A stretch of 64,000 nt of DNA, from the NCBI RefSeq assembly GCF_032854445.1, contig NC_088303.1, forward strand, positions 14,145,501 through 14,209,500. Reading direction: 5' to 3'. Shown one piece after another: positions 13,101 to 28,100 of this stretch. Numbering within the stretch: the first letter of the stretch is position 1; every line of letters starts with the position of its first letter. The position numbers and the translations under genes are program-made. The notes under the pieces were generated by a model. The model was not told where the DNA came from and did not search any database. It saw nothing but the letters and a program-made list of their open reading frames with translations. The stretch is from Liolophura sinensis (taxonomy: Eukaryota; Mollusca; Polyplacophora; Chitonida; Chitonidae).

Positions 13101-16100
13101 AAGTGTGTATTGCAGAGAAAAACTTGAATCATAAATACTGATTTTTTGAAAATAAAATAACATAACCTACATAACGGATTTTTCACCATTCACTTAACAA
13201 TACTTATAACAGAAAACATGCATCAGAAATAAATCAGAACCACTTTTAGGTTAATACCAAGCACTTGTCTACAAAAACAATGTGTAACACATTTTATTCT
13301 GATATGACCAATCACAGTGTTTCAAAGCAAGAAGTAAGGGCAACAGCCCTCATGCCCTAGCTGTTATGGGCTAAATATGTCCAAATAACTCTTAGTAACA
13401 CACAAGGCTCGCATCACTCAGCTGTTTACTGATGCTTACAGCAGTTTCATTCTCTTTTTACAAAAATAGAAAAAAAGAAGACAAAAGGAGTTTTGCGAAA
13501 TGTGATCATGTAGCTATGTAAAAGTGTTGGCTATGAAGCTGTTATGGGAGCTATAGGGAGGTGTGTTTAGTGGTCTCTGGGTTACAGCCAGGTCCTAACA
13601 TGGTGCAGGTCAGGGGCTGGCTTTCAAGGCTAGCCTTTGATGCTATAGCAGGCAACCAGCTGAAGTCTACACCACGGTCTCAAGAGGTCCCACAGCTGAA
13701 GAATTCCAACATAGCGGAGAACAGGCCAGGCTTTTGATGTTAGAGGCCTACATAAGAACCCAGATATTAAGCTGGCCTGTGAGTCAAAAGCCTTTTGCCT
13801 TCAGCTCATACACACCAGCTCTCTTGCTACACTAACTACTCTAAAAATACCCATTACAGGTAAAAATGTCTACACCTATATCGGGAGCAATTCCTGTAGC
13901 ATATGTATCCTAAACATCACTGATAACTAGAAAATGTGTTTTGGCCAACATGTGCATAGTCCTGTGATGTTCATCCTTAAAAATACAGATTTTACAGGTA
14001 ATAATGTTCCCACCAATGAGTAAGTCAGCTTGCAGTAACCTAAAAATAGACATAAAATTATGAAAATGTACTGCAATCATTTTAACTGTGTAATTGACAT
14101 CTACATGTAACTAAGACGATTAAATCCTGGACTCATCTGGTTCAGACTCTGAGAATAAACATGATACTGCCTATATTCACAATCAACAAATTCAGAAGGC
14201 AAAAAAGTCCTAAATTTTAGTCTCTCAATACTGTCACATGTAAGTGCAGGATTCAAATTCAGTTAGATGACGATCTTAAGACATTAACATCATACAGCAG
14301 ACTGATCCTGAATTACCGTTATCCCACCTGTAATATGTGTATAACTTTGGTGACAATTTTTATTTCTAACAGGGTAGAGATTTCTTTACAAAGATTACGG
14401 TACGCAGGTATAAATCTTATCTATTGACCACATCAGGTGGCGCGGGCCAAACCCTGGGTCCTTCAGCCTGTCAAAACTTCAAAGTCACCCCAACTTAATA
14501 ATTACCTTGTCCTAAATAAAACACAATTCACTATTACAACAGCAGTCCTTACAAAACGTGTATGCCGGAGTTTGCTCACAGTATAATGAATGCAATACGT
14601 GTAGCAGGCTAGTTTTTCTCTTTTTGTCTGGAGCACTCTGAAGTACACATACAAATGCTACAAGATGGGTAACTGTGTGCACTAAACCAAACTGCAATGC
14701 ATAATGCAGGCAGCCCATTCATTGCCAGCATGTCGTTCCACATCAGAAATTTTCATCAAAGGGCATGCTAAAGCTGTAAATAACATCAAAGAGGATTTCC
14801 TCATTGTAAAACGGACAGAAAAATTTCGGGATCACATTTACCCAAGAGACACTAAAGACACTGTGGAACACGTAACAATTGTTTGCACAAAACACCCACT
14901 TTCCCCACAGTCAATTCAGACTATCATATGTACATCTTCACTTTATTTATACCTGCACAAATAAACATGTATTTCATCTCATAAACCTTTCATAATGAAT
15001 GATCTTTCACACCAGATGATGATTTGCTGTTTGTTGGTCCATGGAGTTAGAATAAGAGCAGCTTGGACTCTACCCTGTATTCAGGTACATGTACTTGCAA
15101 TGCTGCTTCACTGGAAGGACATGTTGAAGACACCAGGCATGACACCAGTCTATCTTGTGCTGCTGGCTTAACTTGGCTTAAGAAACACTAGCCTATTAGG
15201 ACTGAGCCTAGCTCATATATACTGTATGTAGCATTTCTCACAGGGCTCTTTGCCCAGCATGAGTTCTGTTTGGGTCTATTTACACATATATTTTCATCCG
15301 TTTATACAATTACAATGTTTATGACAATTACAATATTTATGACAATATCTACTGCATCCAAATTCAATGGACTTGAGTAAAAAATGATGGACCCATAAGC
15401 ATTGCAATGTCGGATTACAAAATAAATTAGATTATAATTTTCATGGAGGTCAACAAACAGGAGAAAACCCAAGCTTGAGTTAAACAACATGTCGCTATAT
15501 ATAAGTGTAGGTGTTTTACCTATATCTCATTTTTTTAATTTGTAGACTGGAATGAAGAATATACGAGAGTGAGATGGAAGGGAGAACAAAGGCGGATAAA
15601 AGATCTTAATATACAGTGATCATCTACATGTATATATGTAACTCAACCTATATTAGGTGAGTCCTACACAGGCAACTCCAGCTTGTTTATCAACAGACTT
15701 TTTCTGCCCAAAAAAATTTCTCTTTTTTTTAAACTACAACACATCTATCACTCTTTATAGCTCTCATTATTGCTGACTTGTACAAAATTGACATAGATCT
15801 GCTTATAGTGTCCCATCTTTTCCTCATTAATCAAGTGCCAAAACAGGATTGATTATCTCCCTTTCTCTCCAGACAAAAACGGGCCGTGAATACAAATTAT
15901 AGATCTCCAGCCTATTACTAGTGCAAATAAAGCTAGCCCCGGTTTTTATAGATTTTGTTTCCTCTGCCTCGGTTTGTACATCCCTCCACAACCTGCGTGA
16001 ACCTTGTCACTGATTGATACCAATCTGTTTGGCTGATGCATATTTCATGTAGATTGGCTGCCCCCTTTGATCTGTGTGTTAATTACCTTTGCTGAAATCT

Positions 16101-19100
16101 ATATGCCTTACCCACCGCTACAATTAATATTGAGGACAGTATCAGCCTTCCCTTCTCCTACCCCCCCCCCCCAACCTTCTCCCCTCCCCCTAAATGACAT
16201 GCAAGTGGACTTGGTCCAGTGATGGTGTATCCAATAAAACAGAATAGGTAAACATGCGGGGTGGAGAGAAGAGGCCAAGCTAACCTGCACTCGCTCATCT
16301 CTCACACTTCCATCAGGTTAAGCCTTTGCATACCTGGTCTACGTAAACTTCAAAGGGAAGTTATCAGCATCAGAGTCCAGCTACAGCCTGCTGTTTGAAG
16401 CATGGCGGCTTCTACTGATATACAAAATTCCACAACAATCTGCCTTGTCACATTCCCATACTGGGCCGGCTGACTTTTCCCCTTATCTGTACTTCAAACA
16501 GTTATATATCTCCGTTTTCAAACCAACAATGTATATTTACAAATTACCTCAATGATGAGAACTGATAGACTTTCATTTACAAACTTCAACTCTCCCCAAA
16601 AGAGAGAGCAATACATACATACATACATACATACATACATACATACATACAAATGGTATGTATACATGTGGACCTATCAATAACGACCAAGCTAATACTT
16701 CCATAACTTCTCTACCTTTTTTTTACTGTTATAGACAAATGGGCACACTGATAGATACATGTACCTGTGTTTAACATATTGTATGGTGTGGCCTTTGCTT
16801 ACATGTATTAAAGTTGAACACTTCTGTCTTCTCTTAGCTTTAATTCTAATAATGTCAATATCTTGCACACATCTAAAATGCTTTGTGGATCCTTAGCTTT
16901 GCATATCAACTTATAGTCAGAAGTTAACGGGGCAAACACACGAAATTAAATCAAATCAACATTGGCTAAAACTTATTGCAAAGAATCCAGGCACCTCCAG
17001 CATATGTGTTCTCCAAAGAGATAAAGTACAAAACACACTAAACTCAAACAGATGAACTCAATTGGCTCATGAACAATTCAAAGTTATTACACTATGACGT
17101 CCGTGCTCCTTAATTATAGGAACAGTCATTATGAGGAACCCCTGATTAACTCAGCATGGCTGTGGACAGAAAACTGTCGTGTTGTCTGCGCTTAAGTCTG
17201 AGTAGTCAGTGGGAGTTTAGCCTGCCTAATCCTCCAGGGATTAGCGAGAGATGAGAAAAACACCTGAGGATAGGTTAATGAGCTGAGTGGACAGGTCTGA
17301 GCCACAGGAAATCACAGCCAGGATATTCACAATCCCTCATTTTTCACCTCAAATACATACATTACCAGGGCCACATGTCAACCAGGTATTCAGGGCTTGT
17401 TTTCTTCTCTGACAGAAGCTAGGTACTTTTTTAGGGATACAACTCTTATTATTGATATACAGGTAGCTATTAAGTATCATCAAAGCCTTAAGGCCAACCA
17501 GGTGCACAGTGTGACAGACTTGATTAAAACCCTGTAGGTTAATCTCTACACCTACACCTTTACAGGAGTAAGAGGACATTAAATTCAATTTGTACTTCAC
17601 TACAGCCACAGGTGAAAAATGATTTTCAAAGACTGATCTGTTGATTAATTCATCAACAATTATGTAATATCTTTCTTAGTCATTCTGTAAAACTTCTGCT
17701 TTTAACTTCCTTCATAGTAGACATTCATGTGAACTCAACCAACACATCTGCAATGTACGGTAAATGACCAAAAACTTTAGACAATAAGAGTGTATTTGGG
17801 GAGGCAAACCAAAACCAAATGCTACTTGTTTTCTCTTAAAACTTCCGAAACTACCTCTCAACCACAAAACCTCACAGGTCAACAGCATGCTCTCTGAATC
17901 AGGCAAAATGAAAACTTATCAGCAAAATCAGAAAAAACCATTACAGTAACTGTACAAAATTCAGCACGACACTGGCAACACTTCAAAGTCAACCTAATAG
18001 AAATGTCCGTCATCTGCCAGGTTACGCCTCCAGTATTAGCACTCAATATTACACACGATGGCCATTGTCTCCATTCTTTATTCTAGTGAGTTCATCAGAA
18101 CAATGACGACAGACAATAAAGCAGCTGGGGACAGTGGGAACTCCCGTCTTCCGCCCAATCTTCCCGCAATCCCACCTGTCCTACCTTACAAGCAATACTT
18201 CATTACCTGTCTCATATACTCTGATACTAACATTCATCCACCATCCTCTTCCTCGTTATTTGTATAAATACTGTATTATACAAATACGTGTCATATTGAC
18301 ATATGTGTGTCTCAAGCAAGTCATTTTCTCCACTGCTCATGAATATTGTACATTTCCCTCTACTGCTGAGATTAGTAATCAATTATGGCCACTTACATGG
18401 AAAAGTTCCGACCAGAATCAGTTTAATGTACACTCTTGTGCCACATTGGTTAACTGTGAAGGAACTGACCATGCATGCAGGTGTCAAGGGCTCTGTTTCA
18501 CAAAGCATTGATCATACTGTCTCCTTACGCATCAATGAAAATCTACAACGATGATAGTTTTGCCTTCTATGCTAGCCATTGACTATCATGATACATGCCG
18601 TCTTCACACAATAAGAACCAGGACTTGACAAGTTAGCGTGATGGAATCCTGAACTTGCTGGCACCACACACCTAATGCAGAGCGCCAACAGGCAAATGGA
18701 ATAATGGTGAGTAGAATGTTCTGAAGTAATCCAATAAATAAATAAACAAGCAGACGGGTGATGGAGTGCACCAGTTACAACATGCAACATTGCAATTGGG
18801 CCTGCTAGAAAGTGCAAACTTTATCAGAAGATGACTCTAACAGGCAATCAAAACAAACCCTCAATTAAATCCCAGACTTGACAGTAACGTTGGCACTCTA
18901 AGGCTTGCCTATGTGTATGTTTAATTAGATATACATGTACTGTAAATCATAAACCTTTTCGACTTTCAAAGTACTTTTTTCAGTGGAATGTATGCGAACA
19001 ATCATGAAACTAACACAAAACGATTTCTTTGTGCCATTCAAGAAGCAAGCTTGAAACAATTTTACAAATTATTTCTCTACATGCCACAGTTCTCTAAGAA

Positions 19101-22100
19101 TGTTTCTCAGGAATTACTGGTTGCAGAGGCAGTTGAAAAGGTTGAATAATTAGGGTAACAAAGTTGACAACCAAATACAAAAGTACCCTAATTCCTCAAC
19201 CTTTTAGCATATGAAAGAGCAACTTTTATTGTAAGTTCTGTAAATTGATTTTGGAGACAAAACTACACTGACTGGGCTTCACAAAAAGTACAGTGTTATC
19301 GGTCAACACAGAATAATGCCCTCAGAATATGCTTGAATAAACACATTGCAAACATGCAAAAAAGGTTGAAGAATTACAGTATATAAGATTATAATCAGCC
19401 CATAATAACCATCCCAACTCTTACTAAATGATCAAAATACACAACATGATGTATGCTTGTACACATGTACATGAAACACTGCTTAGGCTGGAGTGTCCTA
19501 GGTGAGTTGATTAAGGCTTAAACCTTCAAAATTAGGGATTTAATCCTTCTGAAATGGGGATTTAATCCTTCTGGGAAAAACTGCAGTAGATACAGGTTTA
19601 CATCTCAAGTTATCAAACAGACCACCCACCAAGTGGTGAAAGATAAAGAGATGGCCAACTTAATCAAAGTGGTTTAGTTTGTGTCTGGAATGATCAGACA
19701 GAAGGGCATATCTACAGGCAGCCAGCTTGCATCACCACTTTACCAGTGTAAATCCCCCAGCTTCTGTATATCTATGTACCATTACCACAGCTAGTTCTGC
19801 CTCAACCACATTTGATGGCTTTTAAGGATGGTCCCAAAAACTCAACATCAAAGGCCGTTCCATATCACTCCTTAAAAAACTCAGGCTTTTAATGTGTTTA
19901 ACAGTCCAGAAGAGATAGCCCTGAAATGGATCCCTAAAAAGCTCAAGTCAATTTAGCAAATGAGACTACAAATGCGAGCAATGTTTCACAACCTACAAGC
20001 ATGTCAGTATCACCTTGAACAACATGGACACAGCATGTATCATCAGCTGCCGCACTAGAACTTGAACATGCCGCTGGAAAACATTACAATACAGACATTG
20101 TTGACAATTGCTTGATTATTACAGAGTTACGCAGTCTGTTTCAGCCCTTGCTGGACAATGCTGTAATACAGCTCTTGTAAATTACTAGTATTGCTGGATT
20201 ATTGCACCATAACTCATCCTGTTTCAGCTATTGCTGGACAATGCTGTAATACAGCTCTTGTAAACTACTAATGTTGCTGGATTATTACACCATAACTCAT
20301 CCTGTTTCAGCTATTGCTGGATAATGCTGTAATACAGCTCTTGTAAATTACTAGTATTGCTGGATTATTGCACCATAACTCATCCTGTTTCAGCTATTGC
20401 TGGACAATGCTGTAATACAGCTCTTGTAAACTACTAATGTTGCTGGATTATTACACCATAACTCATCCTGTTTCAGCTATTGCTGGACAATGCTGTAATA
20501 CAGCTCTTGTAAACTACTAGTATTGCTGGATTATTACACCATAAGTCATCCTGTTTCAGCTATTGCTGGACAATGCTGTAATACATGCTCAGCCCCATTT
20601 ATTTATTCTTTGATTTGATTGGTGTTTTATGCTGTAATCAAAACTATTTCACTTATACGACGGCACCCAGCATTATGGTGTTCAGAAATCCTCCAAATCA
20701 CCCACGGCTGGGCATCATCCAGATCACCCACCGCTGGGCATCATCCAGATCACCCACCGCTGGGCATCATCCAGATCACCCACGGCTGGACATCATGCAA
20801 CATATAATGCTGGATGGTCTAATTCTACACTTGACTGATACTTACAATAATTAGACATCTGAAATTATAAAAGTAGAAATTTGCAAATCTTTGCCTTATC
20901 TCATTGTTTTACATCCTGTCTTCATGTCATACAGAATACTTTGCTTCATTAATGTATCGCTATGCAAATACATCGATGTCAAACATGACCGTGACAAAGT
21001 ACCTGTGGATTTTTTGGACAGTTTTCTCTGAAAGATACTCAAGATTCAGTTTTCCTCAGATCATATCTTGATGTACATTCATTTCCTTAAGAAAAATGCG
21101 AAAGTGGAAATACTATATTTATGAACATTTCACATTCCTGACAAGATTCATATTTTTCCCTGATGCTGCTGAGGTTTCCTATACGGTTGGCCACCGAAGC
21201 CACAGCATACTGTATCATCAACAGCCTGACCAGTCATCTCATGTTAACCCTACTGTCATTTCAGGCAGACTTTTCTTTTTCCCTCAATAAATAATGTGAA
21301 TTTGATGTTAAACTAGCATGCTGACAGGCTCCATTAATCTTCATGGAGACTTCAACCTCACTTCAAAGCTTTCCCCAACTCTCGTTTTTGTATACAAACT
21401 CAATTTTTTTCTTCTGAATGTCTTTTTTGCTTCTCTTGACAAGTTTTTCATTGGAGTTGTAGTATTTGTGAAACTACATAATTTCTGCTTAAAATGTTAT
21501 GTAAACATGAGGATATCTAAGCCCTCTGTACAGGCCGTTCATCACTCTCTCCCCACACCCAACTTCTGTTTAAGCTCAATATACTGCAGTACATGTGGTT
21601 ACACCCTTCAACCTCTTTTCAATTTAACATCAAACGTTTGTATGCAATTAATACTTCTTAGTACATGTACATGTACTTTAATATTCTAAATTCATTTATG
21701 ACATCACACTACAGGCTCTGGAATGACTAAAATCAGAGGTCACATAAAGTTTAAATACCAAAATTTCACTAATCCAGACAGAATACCGATTTCCACACAT
21801 GAATCTAAGACTTTGTCTAGACCTACATGTGATGCACAAACAGAACTACATATCAATCATAGACTGGGATTTACTACACATGTATGTTGATACTATTGTT
21901 AAATTGCAGGCAGATATAAGTCAGTTTCCAGGTGAATGACCATGGACCTCCACCCATCCAGAGGCCAGGTGGGGTGGGGGGTGGAGGGGGGTGGGGGGTG
22001 GAGGGGGGTGGGGGGTCAGCCTAGTGTACTTTATGACCCTTACACCCCATGGTGCCTCCAGTAGCCCCCTTCATCAATCAGGCTGGAGGTTAAGTCTACT

Positions 22101-25100
22101 GTCTGGTCACATGACCACCTCCTTCTCACCCAGCCTGCACCTCCTGCCAGAAAGCCACAATAATGGCCCTGACATTTAATGGTACTTTCTAGTGCAAAGA
22201 TCAACATAGACAAGAGGCTGTCAGCCGCAGAGATTTATTATCCCCAAATGCTGCATGTGTACATTCAGCAGATAAACAGCCGGGTGTAAGATTGATGTGT
22301 GATTAATCAGTCTTTGGCAGGCTGACCATCGAGTCAAAGTTAAAAATATTAGCTATACATACACATCAATCATAATACTACATAACACCATATCAATACA
22401 CAAACAACTAAATTGTATGCAACTCTGATCACGCAAACATTTTTATCTGATTCTCTGATTAGGTTTGTACGCCTGTACTCATGAATATTTCACTTGCACT
22501 CTGTGATAGTGTATACAAATGAACAGACTTGCTACTAATTACACTGATAAACCATACTGTGTTACAAGTACTATCTGTATCACATTGAATTTCACCCCAG
22601 CAAGAGATTCTAGGATTTCATTAGAAACAATTGTGAATACTCTGAGCTGCAGAATTCAACACTTTTGGTTGATATAAAGCTAGCTTGCCACTTTCTTGGA
22701 ATTAATGACCACGACTGGCAATAATTTATAAATCAATAAGAGATGATGGATTTCATGTTGTGTACATTGTAATCATCATCCTCAGAGAGAGATGGCGTAA
22801 TGCAGACTAATTCTAGCTCAATCAACACTTTATAAAATTGTAAAACATTGTATAAAAATGTAATTTGTAAACCTGTAACATTTCAGTCAAAATTAGACTT
22901 GTGAGGTTTTAAGCACATTAGCTTTGTGTTAAAAGTCACTTCAGTGACTTTTAATGAATACACTGTACACTGCTGACTAATTAAATCAAGTTCTCAAAGA
23001 TCAATTTAAAAACAATTCTTACATTTTGAAATCTTTGAACCAGTCCATATCAGTGAATGAAAAAAATGTATTGTAGCTAGCCATTGTTGTGAGAGATATG
23101 GGTTTTGTGTCTTTGCATGTCTAAACCTAACGCCATGCTTACTGTTACCAATACCACAACTACAACACTATTACTTGGGACAGAGGATTACCAATTGTCA
23201 AGGTAAAAAAAAAAATAAATAAAAACACCAGAAAACAATCTCACTGTCTAAAAACTAAATCCTTCACACCTGTACAGGTAGAAATGCACCTTCAACACGA
23301 GAATAAAGACAATTTTGCACACAAAGAGATCAAAGGAAGATAGGAGTAGTTTATCTAATCAAAGGCTGACTCAGACTGTAGAGTCATGTCAACAGTTATT
23401 GGTGAAACAATCTTTTTCCACATTCACAAAAACACAATGTCCTGTGACACCTGTCCAATAGAGCTGATCAGAAACAACTCTGACACAAAAGCTTAAGAAG
23501 ATAACACAAACAAAACCATCAGAAATTTTAAATATGTGTGAAAATGAAGCTATCAATTCCTGTGTAAGAATATTAACACCTGCTGAAGAGTTTAGTATCT
23601 ACTTCAATGTCACATAATCTGGGAATACTGTCCCAAAGCAGGCACATGGGCTCACAGACACACAGACTAAAAGCATACAACTCATCAGAAAGCCATGATC
23701 TAACTGGAACCAATTCCAGTCTAATTTGATAAAATTATTTGTAAGAGTCATTCCAATAACAAGATATCGAGAGAGAAAAAAATAACATCTTCAGTTGTTA
23801 GAAAGAGTGGTTGAGAGTGTTGGCTGCTCCATTAAAGAGCTTTGCCCCGGCTGCCGTCTTCTGAGTGACTCAGTTGACCTGGCATCATGTCATGGCCATT
23901 GTCTGATGCGATATGCCTTCTCTCTCTACATCATATCTCACCTGTCACTCTGAGGCCCTGCTATCACTTACCGTGAAAAAGGTTGGACTCATACAGAAAA
24001 ATTCAAGGCATTTTGTAAGTATTAGAGATCAAAGGACAGAGGCAGAAAAAAAAGCCATAACCTAAATGGAAGCTGTTGAGCTCTCTTGTGAAGAAGGCCT
24101 GAGGCAAACACGTATAGAACTGTGTCAGTGAGTTAGGCTAGCGTGCAGTGAAGGCAAAGGCAAGCTGAAGTTTTAAGTACAACTGTGAAGTACCTTACAC
24201 TACTACATGTCAGGGCAGAGAATCTATACCCTTCGTGGAGCAGTCAGAAGAAGTGTTTTGGCCGTCACATCTGAATTGACCTCACAAACAAGGTTGTGCT
24301 TTTCAAGTGTACACCTCTCCCACCATGACATCTATTTCCATGGTGACACATACCATGTAATGACCATTTATTCGGGTATTTATGGATTGCGTTGGTCTGC
24401 ATACATAGCCTAAAAATATGAAACATAACATCTACCCAGAAATGCAAAGAGAATTTGATAATGAAATGCTTTCACACGCATATTTGTATTATCTGTCGAG
24501 ATAAGTAATTCGCACCTGTAAATTGAGATAAAAGGATTCCAAATTAACATGGAAGGCTTCCAAATGATCTGGCATCTTCATGTAAAAAATGGGAGTATAG
24601 ACCAAACTATGAAACATGGAAGGCTTCCAAATGAAATGGGATATTCATATGAAGAATGGTGTATACTCTACAAATGCAAACACCTCAAGTAAGCCAAATC
24701 AAAAGGTTCATTACTCTAAAGTTATCTTTCTTAGGCAATTCACTTGATTGTAAGCTTTGAAAACAATCCTATTCTTTATGCATGATCACAATCTGGGAAC
24801 AATGTGATCAATTAATAAACAACTTCTTACTTTGGTTCATTATGCCACAGGTTTATCAATTAATAAACAACTTCTTACTTTGGTTCATTATGCCACCAAA
24901 TGACTGAATTCATTCCCAACTGACAATTCTGAGTAACGTAATACAGCACTGAAGATACACATTCACATTCAGATATTACCTGACAAACTTCCGCAACTAA
25001 ACACAAAACCTCTTCAGTTTTGAAATATTTTGTGTTCTGCAAGACATCTATCCAGGCAAATCTGGTACTAATTTGAGTTAGAATGCTTACACGTACATGT

Positions 25101-28100
25101 AATTCAAAATTCCATGCATTTTCCTACTTGCAGAATGTCTTTTGGACATGGAAGATCATATTGCATGTAACAGCAGATAACAGGTCTTGCGAGTTTGATG
25201 ACCAGTCAAGGCCACACAGTACGGCTACAGTGAAACTTCAGATCTTTACAGGGGTTATTGAGCCTTCCAGGACAGGGTACCATGTACACAACGGTGTTCT
25301 TCTGGCTTTTGAATCAATAACACCAAGTTTTATGAATTACTCGAGGCTGGCCATGAATGGGCAGAACAAGTCTGATGTCATTGATCTGCCCAACAGTGTT
25401 CCCGGTCCCTGGGAGCGTGGCGCTAAGGGACTCTCAATGGCACGGTCAGGTAAAGCCGGTAGGATTGTTAAAGTAACCCCCTCTCCCCCAAACACAATAC
25501 AGGTGTGTAGAAACAGACTTTGATCTCTGGTTTCAATTGAGCCCGATGTTATCATTGAGCGGCTCCCCTTAACAAGGTCTCAGTCGAGTACTACATGACC
25601 AGTCAAGCACAAACTGAGCCATTACTCTGACTGCAGGCATTCACAGACCTCACTTTTGTCCCCAGGGGCTGTGTATGCCTTCACCCAAGGAACTTTCAAT
25701 CAGTGGATGATCTGGTGAAGGTACAACATAACTTGTATACTTTGACAATGGGGTTCTTTCCTGTATGACTAACAGTCGGTCTGGACTGATCAGTTGTCAT
25801 ATACAATATCAGCACTTCAAAGGCGTGTCAGGCCAAAATGTCATCATCAAAATGTCATTAGTACGTAGGTACCATTATGGTTGTTGTACCATGCTATCAT
25901 GTTTCGGTTCTCCATGTGATTTAATGTCCCCCTTGATGCCTCATATAACAGTACAGATAGCACATGAACACATCCATGAGAAGTTTACTTCATTAAATGA
26001 CTGAAGATCACCACCACGTCATATTCACAATACATGCATGCTGAACAAAATTTCAGAGAGCCACATTAGTTTCACCAGCTCTCCAATTAATCAAATCATG
26101 AGTGTCTTCACCAAATTCCTATTCTCGTCATGCAGGTAAACCAGAGTGGTGGATTTGAGAGGTATTTTATCTGGGCTGCTGACCTACCTGACATCAGGCC
26201 AGGTAACAGGCTTCGTTGTGACTAATGAGATGAAGCTGTGTGGGCGGTTGACCCAAACAGGTGAACCAAAAGATGACAAAACTGTACCTTTTCTCCTATT
26301 GTGGACACTACATCCAGGTATTCAGCAAGAAACAGAAGCAGGTGTCAGTCAGGTAGACATGTAATTACAGGGGATGAATGGGACTGTTTAACAGTATATG
26401 TACCTGTACATGGACTTGACTGTACAATGTCCTTACACAAACAGGCTTCGCAAGACAAAGTTTTGAACAGATCTTGAAAACTATTTTCAAGAATACTGCT
26501 GACTTCTGAAGAGACTTTTGCATATTTCTGACATTGCAGGTTTCTTAATTAACAAACAGTTGTTCTGGACAATGACTTCAGTATTTAAGTACAACTCAAA
26601 CATGTACTTGAAGGTCACAAAACAAACTAATCAAAACAGTAGCTCTTGTTTGGCCACTCAGCTTATCTGTCAAAACCATTTATTCCTGGACCAGTTAAGT
26701 TGCAGGTTTGAATGTTGCTCTCTTCTGTCTTTGCCCAGTTGAGTAAGATGTTAAACTATGACAAAAGAAACAAACTATTTGAAATGCAGCGCAATGTGGT
26801 TGTTACTCTCAGGAAAGATGTGAATTGCTGTGTTCTGTAACACTGTATAGCTTGGCAAGGTACATGCATGCAGTCAGTGAGCTTTGGCACTCATTTGAAT
26901 AAAAGAGCAAAACACAACTGTGCAGGTAATTTAATTAAATACGTATACCTATCTGCTTATTAAACAATTTCACACATCAACACGAATAACTCTTTGCAAT
27001 ACAATCTTTCTTTTTTGGTTAAGGTGTTTCTCTTTTCTAGCCTAGAATAAATCAGAGTGAAAGTAAGGAAATATCTATGGCTCACTGGTAATACACACAA
27101 CTGTGTGGCTAGATCCCAATCAAGATAAAAGAGCTTAAGTCAGATGAAATGAGTCTCAAAGAAACAAAGTTGTGTTACAGTATTTCAGAAAGCACTTATC
27201 CCTGTACTAGAACAGATGAGCAACAAGCTGACTGAAATGTGGTTCTCGGAGATATATGGGTATAGCAATCCATATTAAATGCGATCCTGTTGGGAACCTG
27301 CATCAATGTAACTGATGTTAAATTACTGCAAATCTAGCTCAAAGCACTTAGCCTTTTTCAACTTTGCAAGAACTGTAGGATAAACGAAAAATCACTTCCA
27401 GAAATCTGTTTTTCATGATTAGTTGGCTTGTCTTATGTCCCTTGCTGCTGGCCACAAAGTCAGATATACAAAATAGGTCATCAACTCCACAGGGCCTGCC
27501 CATCTAGGTCAACACAAAACTTTTAGTCACAAAACAAGAATTTTGATTAAATAAGTTCTTTTCCACTGCGAATATCTCTTGGTATTCAGTATATCTTTGG
27601 TATTCCCAGCAACAAAGAATATAATGTACACTTTGGTGATTAAAACTTCCTCCTGTAGTCAGCTGAAAGGTTCACTCTACTTTTTTGTTTATCAGAGGAA
27701 TGTCTCTATTTCTAATGGATATTAACCCACTCAGATAGGCTCTGGCCAGTATCTCATAACACCAATGTCTGTTGTCAATACGAGAGCTGACTGTACCACT
27801 TACTGACAGCAAGTTAATTGGCTACCCGAAGCCTTGTCACAGAAACTCAACCCTGACTCAAAGCCATACAATTTAGAATGACTGCTGCAGGTGCAAAATA
27901 ACCAATAAAATCTAATATCGCAGGTGCTTGAAAGCCGGATAGGCACTTGTTAAGACTGTATAGACAACACCTGTAAAGCCAGATTAAACCTTGGCCTATT
28001 GACCAGTTCTTTAATAGAACCTTTTTACCACTGGACACAATATTTAGTCTGCTTAGTGGAAAAGTATAGCTGTGCTGTAGAGCCGCTCTGAAGCTAATCC

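Noticed and set aside
25083-25523. 146-codon open frame in intron 2
   Set aside because: No family recognised, a non-conserved look, and it is on the strand opposite to nkd without splice or promoter context. Could be rechecked by homology search.
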